The position numbers were made by a program, and so were the translations under genes. DNA of 64,000 nucleotides. It comes from Nostoc commune NIES-4072 (GTDB lineage Bacteria > Cyanobacteriota > Cyanobacteriia > Cyanobacteriales > Nostocaceae). Location: assembly GCF_003113895.1 (NCBI RefSeq), contig NZ_BDUD01000001.1, forward strand, positions 679,388 to 743,387, read 5' to 3'. Shown piece after piece: positions 1-8,761 of the stretch (the stretch's first letter is position 1; each line of letters begins with the position of its first letter). The notes under the pieces were generated by a model, which saw nothing but the letters and a program-made list of their open reading frames with translations, had not been told where the DNA came from and ran no database searches.

Positions 1-1508
1 TTTGCGACTACCTCATCCAAATCTTGACTGCCCGTGTGTATGATGTTGCCCAAGAAACACCACTGGAGTATGCCCCAAACTTGTCTGCGCGGCTGAATAA
101 TCAACTGCTGCTGAAACGTGAGGATATGCAGTCAGTATTTTCCTTTAAACTGCGGGGTGCTTATAACAAGATGGTGCAACTGCCACCAGATATATTAGCC
201 CAGGGTGTAATTGCCGCATCTGCGGGAAATCATGCTCAGGGAGTCGCCCTTGCAGCCAGTCGCTTAGGAACCAAAGCGATTATCGTTATGCCAGTAACCA
301 CGCCCCAAGTCAAGGTGGACGCAGTTAGAATGAGGGGGGGAGCAGTCGTCTTACATGGAAACACCTACGACGATGCTTATAGCTATGCCCGTGAATTAGA
401 AATAGAAAAAGGTTTGACGTTTATTCATCCTTTTGATGATCCTCATGTCATTGCTGGACAGGGAACAATTGGGATGGAAATTTTACGACAATATCAGCAA
501 CCCATCCATGCGATTTTTGTAGCGATTGGAGGGGGCGGATTAATTTCTGGGATTGGGGCTTATGTAAAACGCTTGCGTCCCGAAATCAAGATTATTGGCG
601 TTGAACCAGTAGATGCTGATGCGATGTCTCAATCGCTAAAAGCTGGACATCGGGTGCGCTTGTCTCAAGTAGGGTTATTTGCTGATGGTGTGGCGGTGCG
701 AGAAGTAGGTGAAGAAACCTTCCGTTTGTGTCAGCAGTATGTAGATGAAATTATTTTGGTGGATACAGATGATACTTGTGCTGCGATTAAAGACGTGTTT
801 GAGGATACGCGATCAATTTTAGAACCAGCCGGTGCATTAGCGATCGCAGCTGCTAAAGCATACACAGAACGAGAGCAAATCGAGGGACAAACCTTAATTG
901 CTGTAGCTTGTGGGGCAAACATGAATTTTGATCGTCTCCGCTTTGTGGCAGAACGGGCAGAGTTGGGCGAACGCCGCGAAGCCATCTTTGCAGTCACAAT
1001 TCCAGAGGAACGGGGAAGTATTCGCCAGTTTTGTGAATGTATTGGCAATCGTAATCTTACCGAGTTTAATTATCGCATTGCCGATGAAAAAACAGCCCAT
1101 ATTTTTGTCGGTGTGCAAATTCAAAATCGTGCTGATGCTGCCAAGATGGTAGAAAACTTTGAAGCTCAAGGATTTGAAACTCTTGATTTAACAGACGACG
1201 AACTAACTAAATTACATCTGCGGCACATGGTAGGTGGGCATTCTCCCTTAGCTCATAATGAATTGCTCTACCGTTTTGAGTTTCCCGAACGTCCTGGCGC
1301 ATTGATGAAGTTTGTTACTTCCATGAGTCCCGACTGGAATATTAGTCTTTTTCACTACCGCAACAACGGGTCAGACTACGGTCGAATCGTTGTTGGTATC
1401 CAGGTTCCCCCGCACGAGATGGGAGAGTGGCAAGCTTTTCTTGATAATCTGGGCTATCGCTATTGGGATGAGAATAAGAATCCGGCATACAAGCTGTTTT
1501 TGGGCTAG
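1..1508 (+). CDS. ilvA: threonine ammonia-lyase, biosynthetic (5' end outside window)
   Basis: PLP enzyme that deaminates threonine to 2-oxobutanoate, the first step towards isoleucine. The frame is open to base 3 and reads C-D-Y-L-I-Q-I-L ahead of T-A-R-V-Y-D, which fits the family N-terminus, so the TTG at 24 is not the real start and the gene begins upstream of the window. Visible motifs, numbered from 24: SFKLRGAY with the PLP lysine at about 42, SAGNHAQG, and the glycine loop GGGGLISG that holds the cofactor phosphate. After about residue 320 come two ACT-like regulatory domains, as in long, isoleucine-inhibited IlvA. The stop is followed by short G-rich repeats and no clear terminator. 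Confidence 0.95.
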   Translation, partial: CDYLIQILTARVYDVAQETPLEYAPNLSARLNNQLLLKREDMQSVFSFKLRGAYNKMVQLPPDILAQGVIAASAGNHAQGVALAASRLGTKAIIVMPVTTPQVKVDAVRMRGGAVVLHGNTYDDAYSYARELEIEKGLTFIHPFDDPHVIAGQGTIGMEILRQYQQPIHAIFVAIGGGGLISGIGAYVKRLRPEIKIIGVEPVDADAMSQSLKAGHRVRLSQVGLFADGVAVREVGEETFRLCQQYVDEIILVDTDDTCAAIKDVFEDTRSILEPAGALAIAAAKAYTEREQIEGQTLIAVACGANMNFDRLRFVAERAELGERREAIFAVTIPEERGSIRQFCECIGNRNLTEFNYRIADEKTAHIFVGVQIQNRADAAKMVENFEAQGFETLDLTDDELTKLHLRHMVGGHSPLAHNELLYRFEFPERPGALMKFVTSMSPDWNISLFHYRNNGSDYGRIVVGIQVPPHEMGEWQAFLDNLGYRYWDENKNPAYKLFLG

Positions 1509-1578
1509 GGGAGTGGGGAAGGGGCAAGGGAAGCAGGGGAAGCAGGGGGAGATGAGGGAGAAGAACTAATAGATCATA

Positions 1579-1619
1579 CCCAATGCCCAATGCCCAATGC
1601 CCAATGCCCAATGCCCAAT
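1579..1619. repeat. 7-bp tandem repeat (CCAATGC), about six units
   Basis: About six head-to-tail copies of CCAATGC fill the gap between the convergent ilvA gene and the next gene. This is a short tandemly repeated repetitive (STRR) sequence of the kind common in Nostoc-type genomes. It ends directly at the stop codon of the 345-residue protein. Confidence 0.9.
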
Positions 1620-2657
1620 CTAACGAGAACTACCCTCCAATATCATATTGGAGTCCCAAGTATAGAAGCCAATTTGGTTAGGAACCCTAGAGAATCTGCC
1701 TGTTCGATAGCCTCTAGATAATTCGTTCAGCACCTTATTTTTGACCTCTCGAAGTTGCTGAGAATTTAGTTCTCCATAAATTCCGGCGATAACTTCAGCA
1801 ACGCTGAAAACTTTACCTGGATTTTCTTCAAACAGAGAGGTGAGGGCATCAATTAAGAATTGACCCTCAAAGGCTTTAAGCATCGGTACTGCTTTTGTTG
1901 GGGGTATAAAAGGCTTCTTGTTTTTGTTTTTGATGCTCCTAGAAGCACCATTACGGTTACTTGGGGCTACCAAACTTAGATCCAGAGTATAACAACCTGG
2001 CTCATCAGGAACAGTTACCCAGTAATTCCTTTCCCTGCCTTGGGTGAGGGAAGATTGAACCCGACCTTTAACTACTTTGAATAGATTAGAATCTAACTCT
2101 CCATAAAGCGATCGCACGATAAAATCGATATGACACACAGTACCTATTTGCTCTTGCAATAGCTGTTTTATGGCTTCCATTCGGGAAACAGCGTGATTAT
2201 ACTGGGGTAGCATGGGGATTTCGGCTACCTTTGTTAAACTATCGTTGTTCTCTGGAGCAATCTTTGGATCTGGCGATGTAGTTGAAGGTTGGTTCTCTTG
2301 TGTATCAACAGCAGAAAAAGAATTATCGATCTCTACCAAGTCTTTGTTTGCAAGTTCTGACTGTACAGACTCCACCAGGTTGATTTCGTCGATGTCATCA
2401 AGAGGTGATAAAAACCGCAAAGAGCTTTCTTGGGACACATCTGAGGTTTCATCAGCCGCCGTCAGACTTGATATCTGCTTGCTGCTATCAGAAAAAGACC
2501 AGTTAGACAACAACGCTTCTACATGATCTAGCTGCGATCGCGCCTGCACAAAAAGGCGTTCATACTCTTCTGTAAGGCGAGCATAATAGTCTCGCAATTC
2601 CAACAATGGTGAGAGAAAAGTACCTGGAGGTGGTTCTAATTGTCCATTTTGAGTCAT
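1620..2657 (-). CDS. conserved cyanobacterial protein with two winged-helix-like modules
   Basis: 345 residues; I do not recognise a named function. The N-terminus (about 15-55) is a predicted helix (LRDYYARLTEEYERLF), followed by an acidic, Ser/Asp-rich linker to about 150. Two similar modules follow, about 160-230 and 265-335. Each has a helical start, the pattern S/G-x-Y-G-E-L-(D/N)-S followed by a basic helix (VVKGRVQSSL, VKNKVLNELS), and an aromatic end (PGCYTLD, IGFYTWD). This looks like a tandem winged-helix duplication, so DNA or RNA binding is a guess. It lies 10 bp downstream of the zinc-ribbon gene, so the two are probably cotranscribed. Confidence 0.7.
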   Translation of the reverse strand: MTQNGQLEPPPGTFLSPLLELRDYYARLTEEYERLFVQARSQLDHVEALLSNWSFSDSSKQISSLTAADETSDVSQESSLRFLSPLDDIDEINLVESVQSELANKDLVEIDNSFSAVDTQENQPSTTSPDPKIAPENNDSLTKVAEIPMLPQYNHAVSRMEAIKQLLQEQIGTVCHIDFIVRSLYGELDSNLFKVVKGRVQSSLTQGRERNYWVTVPDEPGCYTLDLSLVAPSNRNGASRSIKNKNKKPFIPPTKAVPMLKAFEGQFLIDALTSLFEENPGKVFSVAEVIAGIYGELNSQQLREVKNKVLNELSRGYRTGRFSRVPNQIGFYTWDSNMILEGSSR

Positions 2658-2667
2658 AAGGGTTTAA

Positions 2668-2913
2668 TCAATTTAAATCGATGTCACTTTTGTAAGACAT
2701 TGCTCTGGGTTTTGCTTTGTGAGATGCTGGCTGGGATTTCTTAGGCGCTTGGGGAGGGCGACATCTCTCACAATATAAGGGTCGAGGCCCAAAAGTCTCG
2801 CGCTTTGTCAGATCGTTACACTCTTTACAGACAAACTGGAAAACACGAGTATGAATCTGTCTTTTGTGCGCCCTGACAGTATATTCTCTAACATCAATGA
2901 ATTTACTTGCCAT
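2668..2913 (-). CDS. small zinc-ribbon protein
   Basis: 81 residues from the ATG at 2911-2913, beginning [19 protein letters not shown] longer frame starts upstream at 2976, but its extra 21 residues ([16 protein letters not shown]...) look unlike coding sequence and the family-like protein begins at MASKF. Two CxxC knuckles (CKEC and CERC) about 20 residues apart should bind one zinc ion. The tail is basic and proline-rich ([16 protein letters not shown]). The role is unknown; zinc ribbons of this size often bind nucleic acid or protein partners. It is first in a probable two-gene unit with the 345-residue protein downstream. Confidence 0.7.
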   Translation of the reverse strand: MASKFIDVREYTVRAHKRQIHTRVFQFVCKECNDLTKRETFGPRPLYCERCRPPQAPKKSQPASHKAKPRAMSYKSDIDLN

Positions 2914-3110
2914 AATCAGGATTGTCAATTGCTCTCGTATCAATGTCCTATCAATATAGCTATTCAAGCAAATCAAGCTGCATCAGTGTGTGTTTATGTA
3001 GAAGTTTTATTCAATTCAGTGAATTTGACACCTATCATAAAGTGCAGATGAGGAACTTGATAGTTAGTTATTGACTATCCTCTCAGCATATAATTGTTCA
3101 GTACTCAGCA

Positions 3111-3631
3111 CTACTGAACTTGATTATGTAGAGGTGGTAATTGAGAAACTGGAACACACCAAATTTGACGCTTCTCAGTACGATGATGACCTTTTTCCAC
3201 CCGTTGATCGTAACTATGGGTAATCCCTGAAAAACCTCCTTGCAAATGCTGCTCAAACCAGTCTTTAACTTGTGTATGAAGCGTAGGATGATTGGCTTTA
3301 AGCGCTAAAATATAATCCGCTCAAAAACTCGGCGAAATGTATCTGCACAGGGGATACCTTCAGGTAATTTTAAAAACTGCTCCAACCATTCGTATTTACT
3401 CAAACCATAATTCTCCATGTCCTCCCATCCACGAGATCCTGCAATTACTGATAATATTGCAATGATTAAAATATCTGTTAATAAATGCACACGGTTTCTT
3501 TTTACACGGGGGTCTTTGATTTCGCTAAAAATTGATTCCATCTTTTCTGTTAACGCAGTCGCATTCGCTATACTCAATACCTTTGAGTTTTTAGCAAGAG
3601 AATTATTAGGAGACTTGAAACCCGATACCAT
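3111..3631 (-). pseudogene. ISAs1-family transposase remnant with internal deletion
   Basis: The first 107 codons from 3631 read as the N-terminus of an ISAs1 transposase (DPRVKRNRVHLLTDILIIA, GWEDMENYGLSKYEWLEQF, PCADTFRRVFERI), then the frame closes at 3305. In another frame the sequence immediately resumes with ADYILALKANHPTLHTQVKD, VEKGHHRTEKRQIWCV and LPPLHNQV, which belong about 100 residues further on in this family, and stops at 3111-3113. The missing part should include the first two acidic catalytic residues (DGK and DAMG motifs of intact relatives), so the gene is dead. No terminal inverted repeats were found. Confidence 0.85.
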
Positions 3632-3779
3632 GAGACTTACACTTATGTATAATAAACAATTTGCTTATTAGCGTACTACTTAAGGTATTTAATGCTCAAA
3701 TCCCATTCACTCATACATATCTTAGTCAAATAATCTGTATTTTTAGCTACAAAATGAAATGCGCTTACCCTGGATTTAA

Positions 3780-3815
3780 CAGTGAACAGTGAACAGTAAA
3801 CAGTTATCAGTGATC
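3780..3815. repeat. 7-bp tandem repeat (AACAGTG type)
   Basis: Degenerate AACAGTG/AACAGTA units between the two transposase remnants. Confidence 0.7.
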
Positions 3816-3826
3816 TATTTATCCCT

Positions 3827-3885
3827 GGGTTTAAGTCCCCCACCTCCAGGTGGAATGCGTTGGTGGCGGGTCTAAATCCCCCACC
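3827..3885. repeat. twin-hairpin repeat, diverged copy 1
   Basis: GGGTTTAAGTCCCCC at 3827-3841 and GGGTCTAAATCCCCC at 3868-3882 are separated by about 26 bases that contain further CCACC/GGTGG pairing. The same two palindromic cores occur in the 150-bp repeats at 44954 and 62734 and, more diverged, at 8698. This copy is therefore an older or related member of one dispersed family. Confidence 0.7.
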
Positions 3886-3892
3886 ATACGCC

Positions 3893-3924
3893 TGATAACT
3901 GATAACTGATAACTGATAACTGAT
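3893..3924. repeat. 7-bp tandem repeat (TGATAAC), four units
   Basis: Four head-to-tail TGATAAC units running into the IS4-type transposase remnant. Confidence 0.85.
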
Positions 3925-4314
3925 TTAAGACATCTGAAAACTACCTTGGGTATGGATGTTTTACGCTGTAAAACTCCTTCAATGGTACGCAAAGAAATTT
4001 ATGTTTATTTACTTGCTTACAATCTACTTCGTGGTTTGATGTGGTCGGCAGGTACTACTTACGGTACTCCCCCGTTACGCCTGTCACTGCAAGGTACTCG
4101 CCATCATTTAAATAACTTTATTCCCGAATTGTTAGCTACTTCTTCAACAAAACGTCAGCGAATTTATCACACTTTACTAAAAGTTATAGCCCACAAGGTT
4201 GTTCCCGATCGCCCAGGTAGAAGTGAACCACGAGTCCGCAAACGTCGCCCAAAAATTTACCCCTTGATGACCAAACCCCGGCACGAATTACGAAAGCAAT
4301 TCCAAACTGCTTAA
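3922..4314 (+). pseudogene. IS4-family transposase, C-terminal remnant
   Basis: The frame begins abruptly after a TGATAAC repeat and reads D-L-R-H-L-K-T-T-L-G-M-D-V-L-R-C-K-T-P, then VRKEIYVYLLAYNLLRGLM and a basic tail (KRRPKIYPLMTKPRHELRKQ). This is the C-terminal third of an IS4-type DDE transposase, including the R-K-E-I-Y stretch with the last catalytic Glu. The first two thirds, including both catalytic Asp motifs, are absent, so it is not functional. The last 4 bp overlap the end of the convergent RHH gene. Confidence 0.8.
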
Positions 4315-4547
4315 ACCGCAAGTGTTTCGGCTTTTCTTAGTGCCATTCGATCTAGGGATAATAAATACTCTTTGATTAACCCCTGAACTGCCTGGGTGTC
4401 TCTGGACTTCTGTAGCATCTCAATGCCTTCCCGGACTAGCTCAGATGCACTCTGACCACTTCTCAGGCTTTCCTTTTCTAACCACTGAAGGGTCGATTCC
4501 TTCATCCGAACCGCTATCTGTTTTGTCTGTACTTTCTGCCTAGCCAT
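4311..4547 (-). CDS. ribbon-helix-helix (CopG-like) DNA-binding protein
   Basis: 78 residues from the ATG at 4545-4547 (MARQKVQTKQIAVRMKE); an in-frame ATG 15 bases upstream is possible. A basic N-terminal strand (KQIAVRM) is followed by two helices (ESTLQWLEKESLRSG and SASELVREGIEML), the ribbon-helix-helix fold used by CopG/Arc repressors and many antitoxins. It would dimerise and bind an operator, perhaps its own. No toxin gene lies beside it: downstream is only the convergent IS4 remnant, and upstream is a roughly 300-bp gap before tRNA-Cys. It may be an orphan antitoxin or a plain regulator. Confidence 0.65.
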   Translation of the reverse strand: MARQKVQTKQIAVRMKESTLQWLEKESLRSGQSASELVREGIEMLQKSRDTQAVQGLIKEYLLSLDRMALRKAETLAV

Positions 4548-4864
4548 ATTCCTGTATACCAAGTGGGATGCTTACAGGTATTTAGTCAATATGAAATATC
4601 AGTATAATCTGCACTTTCAGACTATCCATATTAGTTTTACTTATATTACATAGCCTATGACATTAAACCACTTAGCTACTAAGTATTTGAGGCGATCGCT
4701 AGGACATTAGGGGTAATACTGGTCAGCCAGATATGCCAAACAGAGGCAAACAGGGTTAACCCATTGGATGTCTAAAGGTAGACTGGGGCTTTGAATATCA
4801 CTTTGAATATCATTTACCCCAGTTATCTGTTTTTTTGATTGCCCTAAAAGGCTGAAACCCTTAA

Positions 4865-4935
<71 letters not shown>

Positions 4936-5234
4936 ACAGCACAATTCCTCTAACTACTTTAATCTTTATAAGATACCTTAGTAGCCATAGGGCGCTAGTT
5001 AAACCATGATAGCATAGGATTCTGACGTAGAGATAGTAGCTTAACTAGAGTTTCTGGTAGTCTTTAGGCGATCGCTAGATGGACATCATAAACCAAATCC
5101 AAAGTTTTTCAGGTAGAGATAGTAGGATGATAGTCTTTATGCGATCGCTAAAGAGTCCTGATCCAGGTTGACTATAAATAAGTTATGAGTTATGAGTTTA
5201 AATTCCTCACTCCTAACTCTTAACTCCTCACTTC
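4936..5234. other. intergenic region
   Basis: Two GCGATCGC-type octamers and short repeats (TTATGAG, CTCACTCCTAACTCTTAACTC). No gene seen. The repeat block ends at the cpcT stop. Confidence 0.6.
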
Positions 5235-5825
5235 TTACACCTTGACTTCATCGGCAAAACTACCCCATCTGACAAAGTGAAATGGCCCGGCGATAGAACC
5301 CCACAGATGTTCATCAGTGTCTAAATCCCTTCCCCGGTCGAGGCTGTAAAATTTTTGAGCGTCAATCTCAAATTCGTTATCCAGATAAGTATTTTTGCCG
5401 TCACGAACCACAATGCAGCATTTTCCAGGTTCAACCCTGCCTTTAAAGCTGTTACCTGTCCACTCTACAACCATATTGCAACCTGACATTTTTTCCAATT
5501 GGTCAACGGATAAACCTTTTAAACGTTCAGGATCGCGAGATGCACCGTAAAATTTTTGTTCTTCTTTAACCGTGTAGTGTTCAATAACAATGTGGTTTTC
5601 TGCCGGAATCAACTTCATTACCCTCATCCGGTAGGGTTGATTGAGCATAAAATCATAAGCTTGTTCTAGAAACAAACTTACTCCTGAGAACAATTCCAAC
5701 GGAAGGGGACGGATACACACGCGAATGTGGGCATAAAAAGGCGGATTTTCAAAAGCTTGTTCTTGATTACTAAAATCAGCTGCCATCCACCGGGCTAAAG
5801 TGGCAATATCAGTAGAATGAGTCAC
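5235..5825 (-). CDS. cpcT: phycobiliprotein chromophore lyase CpcT
   Basis: CpcT/CpeT-family lyase, 196 residues. CpcT attaches phycocyanobilin to the Cys-153/155 site of beta-phycocyanin-type subunits. The sequence shows the family pattern THSTDIATLARWMAADFSNQ, NPPFYAHIRVCIRPLP, LFLEQAYDF and RDLDTDEHLWGSIAGPF. The start chosen is the GTG at 5823-5825, because a strong GGAGG lies 8 bases upstream and protein similarity begins there. A longer reading from an ATG at 5846 would place that ribosome-binding site inside the coding sequence. It lies alone, away from the apc genes at 45-50 kb, but serves the same phycobilisome. Confidence 0.9.
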   Translation of the reverse strand: MTHSTDIATLARWMAADFSNQEQAFENPPFYAHIRVCIRPLPLELFSGVSLFLEQAYDFMLNQPYRMRVMKLIPAENHIVIEHYTVKEEQKFYGASRDPERLKGLSVDQLEKMSGCNMVVEWTGNSFKGRVEPGKCCIVVRDGKNTYLDNEFEIDAQKFYSLDRGRDLDTDEHLWGSIAGPFHFVRWGSFADEVKV

Positions 5826-6062
5826 GTCGCTTCCCTCCGAATTCAAAATTCAAAATTCAAAATTAATAACCCCCATAAATAAATTTAGAGGTTTATATCA
5901 TGAGTCTGTTTTGGTCATTACAAGATGATCGACTAGTGTTTGAAAATTATCTAGAATTATTTTGACACTCTCTAAACTGAAAAATCCTGGCTATGATACC
6001 TCTGGTGAGGTTTAGCTACGCAATTTTTCAATTAGCTATTACGATCGCGTTTAGTTCCATGC

Positions 6063-7154
6063 TTAAAATCCCATTGCTTCGGCTACTGCACCCAGTTTTG
6101 CTGCAATACCCTGTTTAAATTGACTGTGATTGTGTTTAATGGCTGTATCTGGGTCTTTTAGACCATTACCGGTGAGGACACAAACCACTGTCGCCCCTGT
6201 AGGAACTTGGTCTTTCACTTGCAACAATCCGGCTACAGAAGCGGCGCTAGCAGGTTCGCAGAAGATACCTTCTGATGCTGCCAAAAGTCGATAAGCGTCG
6301 AGAATTTCGGCATCGGTAACGGCGTGGAAATTTCCCTGACTTGCGGTTTGGGCTGCGATCGCTAATTCCCAACTCGCAGGGTTGCCAATCCGAATTGCTG
6401 TGGCTAGGGTTTCGGGATTTGCTACTGGCTGACCGGTCACTAAAGGGGCTGCACCTGCGGCTTGGAATCCCATCATTCGGGGTAAGCGATCGCACTTCCC
6501 ATCTTGATGATATTGACAAAAGCCCATCCAATATGCTGTGATATTTCCTGCATTCCCCACGGGGATACACAGCCAGTCTGGCGCATCACCCAGCACATCG
6601 ACAATTTCAAAGGCTGCTGTTTTCTGCCCTTCTAGGCGGTAGGGATTGACGGAATTTACCAAAGTCACTGGATAGCTTTCAGCCATCTCGCGGACAATTT
6701 CTAAGGCTTGGTCAAAATTCCCTTTAATTGCCAATACTTCTGCACCGTACAGTAAAGCTTGGGCTAATTTACCCAGCGCCACATAACCGTCGGGAATCAG
6801 CACAAAGGCATTCATACCCCCACGCCTTGCATAAGCGGCGGCGGCGGCTGAGGTGTTACCCGTACTGGCACAAATTACTGCTTTCGCGCCTGCTTCTTTG
6901 GCTTTGGAAATTGCCATAGTCATCCCTCGGTCTTTGAAGCTGCCGGTGGGATTGAGACCGTCATATTTTACAAAAACCCGCACTTGTCTGCCAATGCGTT
7001 CTGCGATCGCAGGCGCTGGTATTAGGGGTGTGTTACCCTCCAACAGAGTTACAATCGGAGTTTTTTCGCTGACAGGTAAATATTCTCGATAGGCTTCTAT
7101 CAGTCCGGGCCAGGGTTGGCGATGAGATTTAGCAACAGACAGGCTCAAAGTCAC
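6063..7154 (-). CDS. thrC: threonine synthase (short form)
   Basis: PLP enzyme converting O-phosphohomoserine to threonine. 363 residues with GTG start at 7152-7154. Motifs: [14 protein letters not shown] lysine K74 in [26 protein letters not shown], the phosphate loop IPVGNAGNI, and C-terminal [13 protein letters not shown]. It lacks the N-terminal zinc-ribbon of the second threonine synthase at 13623-14933, and the two are clearly different lineages. It stands alone, with an 870-bp gap upstream. Confidence 0.92.
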   Translation of the reverse strand: MTLSLSVAKSHRQPWPGLIEAYREYLPVSEKTPIVTLLEGNTPLIPAPAIAERIGRQVRVFVKYDGLNPTGSFKDRGMTMAISKAKEAGAKAVICASTGNTSAAAAAYARRGGMNAFVLIPDGYVALGKLAQALLYGAEVLAIKGNFDQALEIVREMAESYPVTLVNSVNPYRLEGQKTAAFEIVDVLGDAPDWLCIPVGNAGNITAYWMGFCQYHQDGKCDRLPRMMGFQAAGAAPLVTGQPVANPETLATAIRIGNPASWELAIAAQTASQGNFHAVTDAEILDAYRLLAASEGIFCEPASAASVAGLLQVKDQVPTGATVVCVLTGNGLKDPDTAIKHNHSQFKQGIAAKLGAVAEAMGF

Positions 7155-8028
7155 GGGATTTAAAATTTTTTAATGTAAAGGATTGGATATTTAGAAAGGC
7201 TCGCATAGGGAAGGACAGAATCGGGAAGAGGAAGAAAACGAATTTTTCTTTACCAGTTTCCAGTTAAGAGTCCCTAATTCCAAAAGAATATTATTTAAGA
7301 ATATTATTTTTTGTGGTGCAGGCGTTTGATTTTGCCATTTTTATTTTATTTTGACTGTCAGTTTATCATAACCGCCACGGCGAACTAGGGATGCTGACAA
7401 AGCGAAAAATGATAGACAAATCTGTGAGACTTACGTAATAACCCTCTGAAACACTTATTCTTACTTTGCAAAAAGCTACTTTTGTATCAGACGCTCTGCG
7501 AAAAATATATGTATAATTTAGCAATTTGAATTTAAGTTATCTAGTCAAAAATACGTATTACTATATGTTTACTTTGCGGTAGTTTTATCCTTCTCATGAC
7601 AAAGACGCTCTTGCTAGCTTGCTTCTACGTTTGCGGAGTATGCTCTAGGCAAGTAGTACCAAGACTCTAAGACTCTACACGAACGGCAAGTGCTTTGCCC
7701 TACATTTTCTCGTTATTCGGCGTAATTTCATATAATTTACAAGAAGCATTTTACGTAAATTTTTCAACAACATCAAGAAAAATTAATACAACTAGAATCG
7801 GCAGGCTATTAATTAAGTATTGCTAAGTACTATTGAGTGGACGGAAGCTTTGCACACTTCGGGCAATGTTTTGTGAGGAACACAGCCATTACGATCGCTG
7901 TCTCTTATGATTGAACCTGAAAACCATTAGAGTAATTGATTGAAAATATACAATATTTTAATAAAGCTTAAAAAAGCAATATTATAATATTGCTAATGGT
8001 GTGAGTTAAGTTTTGGATTTAATTAGCG
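7155..8028. other. long intergenic region, no gene found
   Basis: 874 bases, AT-rich. Around 7600-7700 is a repeat-like stretch (GACGCTCTTGCTAGCTTGC...) resembling dispersed Nostoc repeats. I see no ORF with protein-like composition and no RNA fold I can name. It should hold the thrC promoter at the left and that of the 63-residue gene at the right. Confidence 0.5.
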
Positions 8029-8220
8029 ATGCCTACTTGTTTACCTAGTGTTTCCGATCGCGAGTCCCACGCTAACTGGGTCAGTAAATTAACCAAGTCT
8101 TACTATCAAGACGATCAGCAAGCTAAGTTGATGCATTTACAAGCAGAGGTAGACTCTTTATTACAGCAGTTAGAAAACCTGAAGCAGCAACGTCTAGCCG
8201 AAACCAACCAAAAAGAATAA
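8029..8220 (+). CDS. small conserved hypothetical protein, coiled-coil
   Basis: 63 residues. The C-terminal half (about 30-60) is a heptad-type amphipathic helix (LMHLQAEVDSLLQQLENLKQ), likely a coiled coil; the N-terminus is polar with no signal peptide. I know of no function. ATG start with a weak ribosome-binding site. It is unlinked, with long gaps on both sides and a dispersed 31-bp repeat right after its stop. Confidence 0.5.
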   Translation: MPTCLPSVSDRESHANWVSKLTKSYYQDDQQAKLMHLQAEVDSLLQQLENLKQQRLAETNQKE

Positions 8221-8234
8221 TTCAATTTTGGAGA

Positions 8235-8265
8235 TAGCGATGTCTAAGACGGGCTGCGCCTACGC
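8235..8265 (+). repeat. 31-bp dispersed repeat (intergenic copy)
   Basis: Matches 29 of 31 bases to a minus-strand copy at 10737-10767 that lies inside a coding sequence. It sits 15 bp after the stop of the 63-residue gene. Confidence 0.8.
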
Positions 8266-8320
8266 TTTTCCCCTCTCTAATCTAAATTTAAGTGAGGGGT
8301 AAATTTGAGTAAGGGGCGTG

Positions 8321-8554
8321 CTATTCAAAGCGCTGATTTTTCTCTGACCAGCGCCTCAAACTGTAGTTATGAGGATTTTCTACTAATAAAGCTAAGGATT
8401 GCACCCCTGAAAGCTTGGCGATCGCAGATAGTCTTTGTAAGTCATTTCCTGTAAAATCAGTGTAAATGACTTCATTGCTATCAGACAAAATTATAGTCCG
8501 GTCACGCCGTTGCTCTGGGTTTTCCCCCTGACTTTCAGGTGTAGGCTGATTCAA
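8321..8554 (-). CDS. hypothetical protein, possibly N-terminally truncated
   Basis: 77 residues from a TTG. The frame stays open upstream for at least 20 more codons (A-Q-P-E-I-I-L-T-I-S-A-G-A-I-A-S-L) with no ATG or GTG seen, and then enters 7-bp repeats. This may be the end of an older, longer gene with a hydrophobic segment whose start was lost to repeats. The visible part has a strand-turn-strand look (RTIILSDSNEVIYTDF), a helix (NDLQRLSAIAKLSG) and a charged tail. No family recognised. Confidence 0.45.
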   Translation of the reverse strand: MNQPTPESQGENPEQRRDRTIILSDSNEVIYTDFTGNDLQRLSAIAKLSGVQSLALLVENPHNYSLRRWSEKNQRFE

Positions 8555-8697
8555 AGATGCTATTGCACCTGCTGAAATAGTCAGTATTATTTCTGGTTGA
8601 GCATTATCAAGAAAGGCAGAAGGCAGAGGGCAGAGGGCAGAAGGGATTTATCTCTTCTCCGAATGCCCGAACCTTCTGGGCGACCAAAGGGAGCCAA

Positions 8698-8761
8698 GGG
8701 TTTAAGACCCCCACCAAATTTTCAATTTGGTGGCTCCCGTTTAGGAGGGGTCAGAATCCCC
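8698..8761. repeat. twin-hairpin repeat, diverged copy 2 (overlaps a gene end)
   Basis: GGGTTTAAGACCCCC at 8698-8712 and GGGGTCAGAATCCCC at 8747-8761 match the palindromic cores of the 150-bp repeats at 44954 and 62734. Between them is a hairpin, CCACCAAATT-TTC-AATTTGGTGG (8711-8733). The last 21 bases are coding sequence of the 718-residue protein. Confidence 0.7.

Noticed and set aside
894..1169. Minus- and plus-strand frames within ilvA
   Set aside because: They overlap a clearly coding region whose motifs are intact; none has protein-family features.
4311..4547. Toxin-antitoxin module
   Set aside because: Only the RHH (antitoxin-like) gene is present; neither side encodes a toxin-like protein.
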